A stretch of 21,786 nucleotides of DNA. Origin: Bacillota bacterium. GTDB lineage: Bacteria > Bacillota > Limnochordia > Darwinibacteriales > DTU012. Made by a program: the position numbers and the translations under genes. Below are positions 14,371 to 21,786 of this stretch, one piece after another. How positions within the stretch are numbered: position 1 is the first letter of the stretch; every line of letters begins with the position of its first letter. The DNA is taken from the NCBI GenBank assembly GCA_012521805.1, contig JAAYLQ010000039.1, forward strand, positions 1 through 21,786. Direction: 5' to 3'. The notes under the pieces were generated by a model. It was not told the origin of the DNA. It did not search any database and saw only the letters and a program-made list of their open reading frames with translations.

Positions 14371-16137
14371 ATGGCAAAACTGCATTTATTAGTCCAACTT
14401 ACTCCTGGGACTCGGTTGAAGTGGCATGTATGCGAAGATCCGCGCTGGTTTGCACCTGACTTATCGAATCTGAGCTGTATTTATCTCCTTACACCGCCTA
14501 CACCGATTGATGAAGCCTATCAGCTGCACAGGATGGTACAGCGGCTTGATCCAATCCTCAATCGAATTTGGGCTAGGCTGCCCTGGCCTAGTTTGATTAT
14601 GTATATAGTAAGGCACTGCTGCAAGTTGAAATACCCAGGTTATCCCCGCAGACTGCCTGCATCAGTTCATGAGCAGTGGCATTTAGAGCAAAGCGAACAG
14701 GTGCAGCTGTTACGTGATCTCACAGAGCTAATCCAGGGGCGGTTACTGCCGGATACAGTTTTGGAACAAGCTCTTAGGACCAAAGGTTGGTGGCCGGCTG
14801 ATATTCGGCGGGCTTTAGATTGGGGTCTGAACATTGGTCAGTTTGAGTGCTTTCCAGGGGTTCAGAAGTCTGCCTGGGGTGAATCGATCTGCACTCGCTG
14901 CGGCACTCACGCGGCGGAAACACGGCCTTGTCCATTCTGCAGCCGCAGTGATTGCCCGGTCTGCACTGCCTGCGAAGCGATCGGAGTGGTACGGGGCTGC
15001 ACTCGCTTGTGGGTGGTGGCGGTGGATCGAAGTACACTTGAGCTTACAGAGCAGGCAAAACCTGAAGTGCGTCATCAGGCTTTACCGCGGCTTTACTTAG
15101 AGTATGATCTGACACCAGCTCAAGAGCTGGCCAGCCAGAGGTTGGTTGAGTTTATCCACAGCCGACAGCAGAAAATTTTAGTGTGGGCTGCCTGCGGTGC
15201 AGGTAAAACAGAAGTTACCTTTGCTGCTATTCAAACTGCTCTGGGTCGGGGCTGGAAGGTTTTATTTGCCATTCCCCGCCGGGACGTGGTTAGGGAGCTG
15301 GCAGATCGGATCCAAGCAGCTTTTCCCGATACTGAGATTGCCGTACACTATGGCGGACAGCCTTGGCAGCAGGATGGTCAATTAGTAATCGCTACTACCC
15401 ATCAAGCCCTCAGATTTTACCGCTGTTTCAATTTAGTGATCCTGGATGAAATTGATGCGTTTCCTTACCATGGGAGTGAGATGCTGAGGTTTGCCATCAA
15501 ACGTTCCCTTACACCAGAAGGAAAAATGATCGAGATGACCGCAACACCGCGGAAAATTGGACCAGGAGAGGTAGTGACAATTCCCGCCCGTCACCACGGG
15601 TGGCCTTTGCCCCAACCTCAATTTTTAAAATTGAAATTGCCGGAATTAAGTCAATTAGCTGACAAGGGTCTTCCGGAAGAGGTGGTGGCGATCATTAAAA
15701 ACAATCCAGCTCCGTGGTTGATTTTTGCGCCTACTATTCCACTGGTTAAACAAATTACTAAGCACCTTACTGAGGTTCTAGGACGGTCAGTCTGCGGCAG
15801 TTGGGCAGCAGACCCTGAGCGAGACCAGAAAAAGGAAGGGTTTGCTTCCGGCAGATATCAAGTAATGGTTGCAACCTCAATTATGGAAAGGGGGATTACC
15901 ATCGCTAATGTTCAGGTGATGGTGCTCTATTGCGATCATGTGCTTTTTGATGCTAATTCCTTGATACAGATGGCAGGAAGGGTTGGCAGGAAAGCAGAAC
16001 ACCCTGTGGGAGAAGTGTGGTTTATTGGCGCTAGGCTTACAGATGCGTTGAAAACAGCGCAAAAGCGCATTCGCTATCTCAATCAGCAGGCAGCTGCGCT
16101 GGGATTGTTAAAGGAGAGCGGTATCGATGGGCGTTAG
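14371..16137 (+). CDS. comFA: DNA-uptake helicase/translocase ComFA
   Basis: This 588-residue superfamily 2 DEAD-like ATPase is the motor proposed to pull transforming DNA through the ComEC channel. The first 170 residues are specific to this protein. A zinc-binding region follows with cysteines at 174, 177, 187, 190, 195, 198 and 201, more than the four usual in ComFA. The helicase core has Walker A GAGKTE (276-281), the DEID box followed by AFP (359-365), TATP (390-393) and motif VI QMAGRVGR (533-540). DEID-AFP is diagnostic of ComFA. The ATG has GGAGG 7 bases upstream. The gene overlaps comFC by 11 bases, and comFB, present between them in Bacillus subtilis, is absent. Confidence 0.93.
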   Translation: MAKLHLLVQLTPGTRLKWHVCEDPRWFAPDLSNLSCIYLLTPPTPIDEAYQLHRMVQRLDPILNRIWARLPWPSLIMYIVRHCCKLKYPGYPRRLPASVHEQWHLEQSEQVQLLRDLTELIQGRLLPDTVLEQALRTKGWWPADIRRALDWGLNIGQFECFPGVQKSAWGESICTRCGTHAAETRPCPFCSRSDCPVCTACEAIGVVRGCTRLWVVAVDRSTLELTEQAKPEVRHQALPRLYLEYDLTPAQELASQRLVEFIHSRQQKILVWAACGAGKTEVTFAAIQTALGRGWKVLFAIPRRDVVRELADRIQAAFPDTEIAVHYGGQPWQQDGQLVIATTHQALRFYRCFNLVILDEIDAFPYHGSEMLRFAIKRSLTPEGKMIEMTATPRKIGPGEVVTIPARHHGWPLPQPQFLKLKLPELSQLADKGLPEEVVAIIKNNPAPWLIFAPTIPLVKQITKHLTEVLGRSVCGSWAADPERDQKKEGFASGRYQVMVATSIMERGITIANVQVMVLYCDHVLFDANSLIQMAGRVGRKAEHPVGEVWFIGARLTDALKTAQKRIRYLNQQAAALGLLKESGIDGR

Positions 16138-16777
16138 GGAATGGGTGCGATCTTTGTATGAACTAGTTTATCCTCAGCCTGCCCTATGTCCGCTCTGCGG
16201 AATTAGAGTTATACCCGATGGCCTGCCAATATGTGTCGACTGTGTTAATAAAATTAATCCTGCAGTTTATCAACTGCGGCTGCTGCGCTATCAAGGCTAT
16301 GCTTTGAGTTACTATCACGATTATTTGAAGCAGCTGCTTTATGAAATTAAATATCAAAATAGGTATGATTATGCAGTTGCCTTAGGTGAGGTATTAGGTG
16401 CTGCGGCAAAGGAACAGCCTGGTTTAGAGAAAATCGATTATTTCTTACCAGTACCACTCCATCAAGAGCGTCTTAAAAAAAGGGGTTTTAATCAAGCTGA
16501 AGCTTTTACAGTTGGCATGAATCGAGTTTGGCCCCATCCTGTTTACAAAGCGATTAGGCATAAACCAACCGAACCCCAAAGCGAGCTTTCGCCAAAAGAG
16601 CGGCTGGAGAACTTGCGGGATGCCTTTGCACTGACAGAACCAGCGCTGGTCAAGGGTAAACGTTTCTTGATAATTGACGATATCTTTACTACGGGAGCTA
16701 CATTTTATTCCCTTGCCGATTTAATTAATCGCTACCACGGTATACCAATCGGGCTTTTCATAGCTAAAAGCGGATAA
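16127..16777 (+). CDS. comFC: Competence protein ComFC
   Basis: This 216-residue phosphoribosyltransferase-fold protein is required for DNA uptake in Firmicutes and is thought to work with ComFA. An N-terminal four-cysteine zinc site (C21, C24, C36, C39) precedes the ComF domain with LPVPLHQERLKKRGFNQAE and the PRPP-loop-like DDIFTTGAT at 184-192. The length is usual for the family. The ATG follows AAGGAGAG and lies inside the end of comFA, so translation is likely coupled. It is followed 20 bases later by the yvyF-like gene. Confidence 0.92.
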   Translation: MGVREWVRSLYELVYPQPALCPLCGIRVIPDGLPICVDCVNKINPAVYQLRLLRYQGYALSYYHDYLKQLLYEIKYQNRYDYAVALGEVLGAAAKEQPGLEKIDYFLPVPLHQERLKKRGFNQAEAFTVGMNRVWPHPVYKAIRHKPTEPQSELSPKERLENLRDAFALTEPALVKGKRFLIIDDIFTTGATFYSLADLINRYHGIPIGLFIAKSG

Positions 16778-16797
16778 ACGCTAAAGGAGGGGAATTT

Positions 16798-17184
16798 ATG
16801 CTGCGTAACTGTGCGGACTGCAATCAGGTGTATGTGCATGCTGTGAATAAGCTGTGTCCTGATTGTACTAAAAAGCGAAATGAGCAGTTTACTAAAGTTA
16901 AAGAGTATCTGCGCCAACACCCAATGGCTAAAATTCATGAGGTGGTCAGCGAAACAGGGGTTGAGCTGGAGAGAGTTCGGGAGTTCATTGATGAAGGTAG
17001 GTTGAGAATTGTACCAATCGATGTTACCCTCCACTGCCAGATCTGCGGGGTAGTGATCCCTTCTGGACGGATCTGCAGCCAATGTGAGCTTGAGCTGACG
17101 GGAACAGAAGAAGCTGAGCAGCATGATCAAAAAGCAAAGATGCACCTGCTGGAGTTTTGGGAGAAGCAAAATCGGAAGAAGTAG
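16798..17184 (+). CDS. yvyF: YvyF-like flagellar operon zinc protein
   Basis: This 128-residue protein matches the flagellar-operon YvyF family by position and layout. Two zinc-ribbon cysteine sets (C5, C8, C20, C23 and C80, C83, C93, C96) flank a helical, helix-turn-helix-like segment at about 44-70 (KIHEVVSETGVELERVREFIDEGRL). A regulatory or structural role is inferred; the family has no settled function. The ribosome site AAAGGAGGGG is strong. After the stop, the other frame continues as a coding-like helix to 17222 (SEEVAESIKELLESDR), and one extra A in the run at 17168-17171 would join the two. A natural or assembly frameshift near the 3' end is therefore possible. Confidence 0.82.
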   Translation: MLRNCADCNQVYVHAVNKLCPDCTKKRNEQFTKVKEYLRQHPMAKIHEVVSETGVELERVREFIDEGRLRIVPIDVTLHCQICGVVIPSGRICSQCELELTGTEEAEQHDQKAKMHLLEFWEKQNRKK

Positions 17185-17194
17185 CGGAATCTAT

Positions 17195-17222
17195 TAAAGA
17201 ACTGCTCGAATCTGACCGATAA
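17195..17222 (+). promoter_or_regulatory. Sigma-D (FliA)-type promoter of flgM
   Basis: TAAA (17195-17198), a 16-base spacer and ACCGATAA (17215-17222) closely match the Bacillus sigma-D consensus TAAA-N15-GCCGATAA. It sits 24 bases upstream of the flgM start, so the anti-sigma factor would be made under control of its own target. In Bacillus subtilis flgM likewise has a sigma-D promoter. Confidence 0.75.
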
Positions 17223-17245
17223 TTGGGATGAGGGGGGAGTGCAGC

Positions 17246-17521
17246 ATGTATATCTCAAATAAATCGATCCAGCGCATCAGCCGGATTTATAATGAGCAGA
17301 ACAAAATTGATCGAACTGCTGAAAAGAAACCTGAATATGGAGATAAGGTAACTCTTTCTACCGAGGGTAAGCAGCTGCAGGCGCTTTTACAAAAGGCTTC
17401 AGCACCAGAACCGAGTGCCAAAGCTCAAGCACTCAAAAATGCGATCACCTCGGGTACGTATCATGTTAAAGGCGAAGATATAGCAGCTAGCATCATCAAA
17501 TATTATCGTCAGAGGTTTTAA
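17246..17521 (+). CDS. flgM: Anti-sigma factor FlgM
   Basis: This is a 91-residue anti-sigma factor that holds the flagellar sigma factor until the hook-basal body is complete. The N-terminal half is polar and probably disordered. The C-terminal sigma-binding segment reads AKAQALKNAITSGTYHVKGEDIAASII, the standard FlgM signature (SGTYxVxxxxIAxxI). ATG 17246 has a GAGGGGGGAG ribosome site 6 bases upstream; the ATG at 17228 precedes that site. It is the first gene behind a sigma-D-like promoter and is followed by flgN with one base between. Confidence 0.9.
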   Translation: MYISNKSIQRISRIYNEQNKIDRTAEKKPEYGDKVTLSTEGKQLQALLQKASAPEPSAKAQALKNAITSGTYHVKGEDIAASIIKYYRQRF

Positions 17522-17522
17522 T

Positions 17523-17969
17523 ATGCTGGTTAGAGATGCATTTAAAGAAATTATTGAGCAGGAAACAGATATAATTGAGCAGTTAATTGAATGCGGCTAT
17601 CAAAAACAGGCTGTTATTACTGATATAGAACAGTTAACTGCTGTCGTTGAGCAGGAAAGAGAACTGCTGATAAATTTAGAGCAGGCAGAACAGGAACGCT
17701 GTCAGTTATTTGATGTGATCGCCTCCGGCCAGAGTCCGGCACAGTGGCTGGCGGCAACAGATGATCAGGAGCTGGTGCTGAAAATCAATCAGCTGAAAAC
17801 CAAGTATGAACAGCTCCAGGAACTAAACCAGCTAAATCAGCAGCTGCTTGCAGAATCTTTAGCTTTTGTCCAATACAGTCTCAACTTATTAGTAGACGAT
17901 CTCCCCTTAACCTATTCAAAACCAGGCACGCGTACGGTTAAAAAATCAATTATTGATCGAAAGGTGTAG
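17523..17969 (+). CDS. flgN: Flagellar export chaperone FlgN
   Basis: This 148-residue, almost entirely helical protein has the coiled-coil pattern of FlgN chaperones, which protect the hook-filament junction proteins FlgK and FlgL before export. There is little conserved sequence in this family; the call rests on size, helical heptads (QELVLKINQLKTKYEQLQELNQ) and position between flgM and flgK, exactly as yvyG/flgN in Bacillus. The ribosome site GAGG lies in the last codons of flgM. Confidence 0.82.
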   Translation: MLVRDAFKEIIEQETDIIEQLIECGYQKQAVITDIEQLTAVVEQERELLINLEQAEQERCQLFDVIASGQSPAQWLAATDDQELVLKINQLKTKYEQLQELNQLNQQLLAESLAFVQYSLNLLVDDLPLTYSKPGTRTVKKSIIDRKV

Positions 17970-17973
17970 CGCT

Positions 17974-19428
17974 ATGCGAACAACATTCAGTGGAATTGAA
18001 ATTGCGCGCCGTGCCCTACAGGCGCAGCAGTTATCTTTAGACACAGTCGGCCAAAATATTGCCAATGCTAATACTCGGGGATACTCGCGCCAAGTTGCTG
18101 TTCATACAGCCAGCCAGCCGTATCCCATACCTCAGTTTACCCATAATCCGGTAAACGGCATGCTTGGTACCGGAGTAGAGGTTGCACAGATTACTCGTAT
18201 GCGTGATGAATTTATTGAAATGCGGCTGCGGCAGGAAAAGCATAATGTGAATTATTGGCAGACAATCAGCGATGGTTTGGAGCAGGTTGAGCTGATTTTC
18301 AATGAGCCATCAGATAATGGAATTCATTACGCCCTTGAGTTATATTTGGATTCGCTGCAGGACTTGAGTATCAACCCGGAAAACGAAGCTGTGCGTTCTG
18401 TGGTGCTGCAGCGTGCTGAGGTATTAGCCGAGGCGGTACAGCATGTCCGCTTTCAGCTTGGCAAACTCCGGGATAATATGAACGGTCTGGTGAGCATCAA
18501 AGTAAACGAAATCAATTCTTATGCGGAGCGCATTGCTGAGCTGAACCGCCAGATTGTCAAAGTAAACGCTGCAGGCTATCAGCCAAACGATCTGATGGAT
18601 CAGCGTGACCAGCTGCTGCAGGAACTGTCCGAGCTGACCAATATTGAAGTGGTAGCTGATGAATATGGTGCAGTCAGTGTCAGTATCAGCGGTGCAACGT
18701 TGGTGCAGAGAACTGAAGTGTTTAAGTTAAAGGTTGTTTCATCTAACGAACCGATAATACCACAATACGATCGGGTTGAGGTTGTGTGGGAAGGGGCCAA
18801 CTCCAAAGCTGAGTTTAACCGAGGTGAGTTGGCGGGAATTCTTAAGTTCCGGGACGAGTATATTCAAGATTATATCTATGAACTCAATAAATGGACAGCA
18901 GACTTTATGAACACAGTGAATTCCATCCATATGCAGGGTTATGATTTGGATGGCAATACAGGCAATTCGTTTTTTGTTACTGCTGATGGATCCTGGAACG
19001 TTTCCCCTGATGATGATCCCAGCCTCAGCATTAGTGTCGGTTTAAATAATGCAAGAGAAATTGCCGCCAGCTCAAAGCTGGAAAATGGCGCAGCGGTGAT
19101 CGGAAATGGTGAAATTGCTCTGGCCTTAGCACAGCTCCGCAATATGCCGATCAGTGGAAGTGAGAATACAATCGGTCAGGCTTTTAATGCCATTATCGCT
19201 AAAATTGGCGTGAACGCTTTAGAAGGAACTTCAATGGTGAAAAACGGAGAAGCTTTGACAAATCACTTGGAGAATATGCGGGAATCTGTATCCGGCGTGA
19301 ATCTGGATGAAGAAATGGCGGATATGATCCGCTTCCAGCACGCTTATGCGTCAGCTGCCAGATTTATGACCACAATGGATGAAGTGTTAGATGTGATTGT
19401 CAACCGCCTTGGTCTGTTTGGCAGGTAG
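17974..19428 (+). CDS. flgK: Flagellar hook-filament junction protein FlgK
   Basis: This is a 484-residue hook-associated protein 1. The N-terminal rod motif IARRALQAQQLSLDTVGQNIANANTRGYSRQ and the C-terminal GVNLDEEMADMIRFQHAYASAARFMTTMDEVLDVIVNRLG are both complete and diagnostic. The central region (ALELYLDSLQDLSINPENEAVRSVVLQRAEVLAE, MDQRDQLLQELS) is also typical. Length is in the usual Firmicute range. ATG 17974 has AAAGGTG 7 bases upstream; it begins four bases after the flgN stop. Confidence 0.96.
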   Translation: MRTTFSGIEIARRALQAQQLSLDTVGQNIANANTRGYSRQVAVHTASQPYPIPQFTHNPVNGMLGTGVEVAQITRMRDEFIEMRLRQEKHNVNYWQTISDGLEQVELIFNEPSDNGIHYALELYLDSLQDLSINPENEAVRSVVLQRAEVLAEAVQHVRFQLGKLRDNMNGLVSIKVNEINSYAERIAELNRQIVKVNAAGYQPNDLMDQRDQLLQELSELTNIEVVADEYGAVSVSISGATLVQRTEVFKLKVVSSNEPIIPQYDRVEVVWEGANSKAEFNRGELAGILKFRDEYIQDYIYELNKWTADFMNTVNSIHMQGYDLDGNTGNSFFVTADGSWNVSPDDDPSLSISVGLNNAREIAASSKLENGAAVIGNGEIALALAQLRNMPISGSENTIGQAFNAIIAKIGVNALEGTSMVKNGEALTNHLENMRESVSGVNLDEEMADMIRFQHAYASAARFMTTMDEVLDVIVNRLGLFGR

Positions 19429-19442
19429 AAGGAGGGTAAGCG

Positions 19443-20390
19443 GTGCGGGTTACAAATAATACGCTGACTAATAATATGCTGCGGCATTTAAATGCAGGAC
19501 TAAGCAGGCTGGATCGCTATCAGCAGCAGCTTGCTTCCGGCAAACGGGTGTTAAAGCCTTCAGATGATCCTGCTGCAGTAATCAATATTTTAGAATTGAG
19601 AACTTCACTAATGGAGAATAATCAGCTTCTAAAAAACGTGGACACAGCTGCTTCATGGTTGAATTCTACCGATACTGTACTTGCATCAATCTCCAGTGTG
19701 CTGCATCGAGCGAAAGAATTGACTATTTATGCAGCTACCGATACGCTCAGCAGTGATGACCGAGCAGCAATCCAGCGGGAGATGGAACAGCTTTTTGATA
19801 ATCTTCTTCAGTTGGCTAATTCTACCCATAACGGTAAATATATATTTGCCGGTCAAAAAAGCACAACTGAACCATTCCAGCGGGTAAGCAGTGATCCAGC
19901 AGATCCAAATTATTACCGAATTGTTTACCACGGCGGCACTGCAGCTGGGGACACCAGTGCCCTTAAACTGGAGATTAGCGCTAATGCAGTAATTGATATT
20001 AACATTATCCAAAGCAGGGTTAACGCTGATGGAGAAAACGAAGATCAGCTGTTAACACCGATTTTTTCGGCACTAGCTCAGATTATATCAGATCTCGAGC
20101 AGGGAGATGTTAACGAACTTGGAGGCAAGTACTTAGAGGCTTTGGAGCTTGCTTTGGATGGGGTTTTGAGCAGCCGCGCTGAAGTTGGCGCTAAGCTGAA
20201 TCGAATCGAGCTGGCAGAAGAAAGACTTAAAGATTTAGAAATAAACTTGAACAAACTGTTGAGTAATGTGCAGGATATTGATGTTGCAGAGAAGATTATG
20301 GACCTTAAGAGCGAGGAAAACGCTTACCGGATAGCTCTAGCTGTAGGTGCCCGAATCATTCAACCTACTTTAGTAGATTTTCTGAAATAA
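19443..20390 (+). CDS. flgL: Flagellar hook-filament junction protein FlgL
   Basis: This is a 315-residue hook-associated protein 3 with a flagellin-like fold. The N-terminus MRVTNNTLTNNMLRHLNAGLSRLDRYQQQLASGKRV, then PSDDPAA, and the C-terminal MDLKSEENAYRIALAVGARIIQPTLVDFLK are characteristic. It joins FlgK to the filament. The GTG start follows AGGAGGG at 6 bases. It lies 14 bases after flgK and is part of the same transcript. Confidence 0.96.
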   Translation: MRVTNNTLTNNMLRHLNAGLSRLDRYQQQLASGKRVLKPSDDPAAVINILELRTSLMENNQLLKNVDTAASWLNSTDTVLASISSVLHRAKELTIYAATDTLSSDDRAAIQREMEQLFDNLLQLANSTHNGKYIFAGQKSTTEPFQRVSSDPADPNYYRIVYHGGTAAGDTSALKLEISANAVIDINIIQSRVNADGENEDQLLTPIFSALAQIISDLEQGDVNELGGKYLEALELALDGVLSSRAEVGAKLNRIELAEERLKDLEINLNKLLSNVQDIDVAEKIMDLKSEENAYRIALAVGARIIQPTLVDFLK

Positions 20391-20402
20391 GGGTTGAGTT
20401 GA

Positions 20403-20909
20403 ATGTACTTAACGATCAGAACTAAGTATCCTCAAGTATTGGTTGACTATCAATGGCCTACTGCCCAGATTCGGCAGCAGGTAGGTTCTTTCGAATACGA
20501 GTATCATGGACCGAAAATTGAAATTGATCAGCAGGATGCTCTCAACGAGTTAGGTATGGGCAATCTAGACCATTTAGTTCGCACCTCAGCTGCAGCGGGC
20601 AGGCAAGCTGCGGTGGACGGAATCGCCCGCAGAGCTAGGGAAGGGGACCGTTTTGCCTGCGAAATGATCCGGCAAGATACCGCAGTACAGTTGGCTAAAG
20701 AGCAGATGTTTGATGAAATTCCTGAGATCAATGTTGATGTTGCCCCTAAGTCCAGGCCCAAAATTACTAGTTTCTATGAACTCAGCATTAGGTGGCGGTC
20801 TGGCGGTGCAGCGATCAATTTTATTACTTATCCGCCCAAGATTGAATGGATTAAAGGCAGCGTGGAGATTAGTTTGGGAGGAAGCAGCAAATTCGATGTT
20901 AAAGGGTGA
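20403..20909 (+). CDS. DUF6470 family protein (YviE-like)
   Basis: This 168-residue protein lies between flgL and fliW, the place of yviE in Bacillus subtilis. Recognisable features are a short N-terminal strand region (LTIRTKYPQVLVDY), an alpha-helical middle with ARREGDRFACEMI-like character (residues about 50-105), and a C-terminal beta part ending VEISLGGSSKFDVKG. The family has no known activity; a role linked to the FliW-CsrA or flagellin checkpoint is inferred from the conserved neighbourhood only. It starts 12 bases after flgL and ends 6 bases before fliW. Confidence 0.8.
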   Translation: MYLTIRTKYPQVLVDYQWPTAQIRQQVGSFEYEYHGPKIEIDQQDALNELGMGNLDHLVRTSAAAGRQAAVDGIARRAREGDRFACEMIRQDTAVQLAKEQMFDEIPEINVDVAPKSRPKITSFYELSIRWRSGGAAINFITYPPKIEWIKGSVEISLGGSSKFDVKG

Positions 20910-20915
20910 CAGAGG

Positions 20916-21380
20916 GTGAAAATTGAAACCGCTCGTTTTGGTGTATTAGAAATAAACCCTGATGAAATTATCACGTTTCCCGATGGAATTCTCGGGTTTG
21001 AAGATTATCAGAGATATGTGATTGTTGAACAGCCGGACAGCATTTTTAGTTTTCTGCAATCTGCTGATGAACCTTGGCTCTGCTTTGTAATAATGATGCC
21101 GGAGCTGCTTCGCAGCGACTATCAAGTAACACTGGAACCTCAGTATGTTAAAGAATTGGGCTTTAAAGATGCCAGCGATGGTCAAGTTTTTGTGATTGTC
21201 ACTATCCCTGAAGACGTCTCGGAAATGACAGCAAATTTACAAGCGCCTTTAGTAATCAATCGTAATACTCGATTAGCCAAACAAATTGTATTGATGGACG
21301 GTATGTATAAAATCAGACACAATGTCTTGGCTGAGCTGCAGCGTTCTTCGTTCTTAGAGGCCAAGCAAGCTGCAAAGTAA
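20916..21380 (+). CDS. fliW: Flagellar assembly factor FliW
   Basis: This 154-residue protein binds CsrA and flagellin in a partner switch: free flagellin displaces FliW, releasing CsrA to repress flagellin translation. The family signature FPDGILGFEDYQRYVIVE appears near the N-terminus, with PWLCFVIMMPELLRSDY and LQAPLVINRNTRLAKQIVL further on. Length is typical. The GTG start has AAAGGG 9 bases upstream, overlapping the previous stop. It precedes csrA as in Bacillus. Confidence 0.95.
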   Translation: MKIETARFGVLEINPDEIITFPDGILGFEDYQRYVIVEQPDSIFSFLQSADEPWLCFVIMMPELLRSDYQVTLEPQYVKELGFKDASDGQVFVIVTIPEDVSEMTANLQAPLVINRNTRLAKQIVLMDGMYKIRHNVLAELQRSSFLEAKQAAK

Positions 21381-21422
21381 GAATAGGTTTTGTCTAATTC
21401 CAGCATTTCCGGGAAAGCTATA

Positions 21423-21436
21423 GTCCAGGGAGGGAC
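21423..21436 (+). promoter_or_regulatory. csrA leader hairpin with GGA in the loop
   Basis: GTCC (21423-21426) can pair with GGAC (21433-21436), leaving a six-base loop AGGGAG. The loop plus first stem base is the csrA Shine-Dalgarno AGGGAGG, 8 bases before the ATG. CsrA-family proteins bind GGA in short hairpin loops, so this is a candidate autoregulatory site. The stem is only four pairs. Confidence 0.4.
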
Positions 21437-21441
21437 ACCAG

Positions 21442-21711
21442 ATGCTAGTGTTAACCAGGAAAGTGAATCAGAGTATTATCATAGGCGATGATATTAAAAT
21501 AGTTGTTGTTGATGTGCGTGGCGATCAAGTTAAATTAGGGATTCAAGCACCAAAAGATATCAGTGTCCATCGGGAAGAAATTTATGCCGATATTCAGCAG
21601 GAGAATAAACGAGCTGTGTTATCAAAACATATCAGTCTAGAACAGTTAAAAAAACTACTGCACAAGGGGCCGCGAAATTCTGTTAGTGGTTCAGTTGAGA
21701 ACTCAGATTAA
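21442..21711 (+). CDS. csrA: Carbon storage/flagellin translation regulator CsrA
   Basis: This is an 89-residue RNA-binding protein that represses translation by covering Shine-Dalgarno regions. The N-terminal MLVLTRKVNQSIIIGDDIKIVVVDVRGDQVKLGIQAPKDISVHREEIY is unmistakable, including the RNA-binding L4/R6 region and the C-terminal VHREE. The last ~30 residues extend beyond the shortest CsrA proteins (about 60) and are polar; FliW binds the extended C-terminus in Bacillus-type CsrA, so this fits. A strong AGGGAGG ribosome site lies 8 bases upstream. Confidence 0.96.
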   Translation: MLVLTRKVNQSIIIGDDIKIVVVDVRGDQVKLGIQAPKDISVHREEIYADIQQENKRAVLSKHISLEQLKKLLHKGPRNSVSGSVENSD

Positions 21712-21727
21712 GGATGGTGTGACCTCA

Positions 21728-21786
21728 ATGATTCGAACTGATATCACCATTAAAGGCAATGCTCAAATGCATCAGGTGAAACCACA
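21728..21786 (+). CDS. Start of an unidentified gene, cut by window edge
   Basis: An open frame begins MIRTDITIKGNAQMHQVKP and runs off the window. Upstream is GGTGTGA at 8 bases, and an AAGGATG sequence overlaps the csrA stop. The place after csrA is used for flagellin or FlaG-like genes in relatives, but the visible residues do not resemble a flagellin N-terminus and are too few for assignment. Confidence 0.5.
   Translation, partial: MIRTDITIKGNAQMHQVKP

Noticed and set aside
21728..21786. Flagellin (hag) as the gene after csrA
   Set aside because: The visible residues MIRTDITIKGNAQMHQVKP do not fit the conserved flagellin N-terminus (MRINxNxxAL...).

Overview
The window looks like chromosomal DNA from a Bacillota (Firmicutes) bacterium. 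The 3' third keeps the Bacillus/Clostridium order comFA-comFC-yvyF-flgM-flgN-flgK-flgL-DUF6470-fliW-csrA, and the 5' third carries a DegS/DegU two-component pair. Base composition is moderate, and purine-rich Shine-Dalgarno (SD) sequences, often followed by GTG or TTG starts, sit before almost every gene. A complete secretin in the Tad pilus operon suggests a diderm Firmicute, for example a Limnochordia-like lineage. That placement is an inference.

Layout. (1) Positions 23-889 (minus): a lipoprotein with what look like two NTF2-like halves. (2) 1068-2917 (plus): degS-degU, ending in a terminator shared with a convergent HD-domain phosphohydrolase (2914-3627, minus). (3) 3813-13929 (plus): a compact tad/cpa (Flp, type IVb) pilus operon. 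It runs flp pilin, intrinsic terminator/attenuator, prepilin peptidase, tadE, tadG-like, cpaB, cpaC secretin, cpaE, cpaF, tadB, tadC and a DUF192 gene. A small stand-alone LuxR/GerE-type DNA-binding protein (13989-14261) and a strong terminator close it. (4) 14371-17184: comFA, comFC and yvyF, for DNA uptake and flagellar-operon functions. (5) 17246-21711: flgM, flgN, flgK, flgL, DUF6470 (yviE-like), fliW and csrA, followed by the first codons of an unidentified gene at the right edge.

The genes together describe a surface-behaviour locus. A DegSU switch sits beside an adhesive or twitching pilus, the inner-membrane DNA-import motor and the late flagellar checkpoint modules (FlgM anti-sigma factor, FliW-CsrA post-transcriptional switch).

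The main points of interest are: a secretin with seven tandem BON-like repeats where one is usual; related GTCC/GGAC palindromes upstream of degS and between the HD and flp genes; a sigma-D-type promoter upstream of flgM that overlaps what looks like a displaced C-terminal coding end of yvyF; and a hairpin that places the csrA Shine-Dalgarno GGA in its loop, as expected for CsrA autoregulation. No tRNA, rRNA, insertion sequence, CRISPR or phage gene was seen, and no gene-free stretch exceeds 300 bases.
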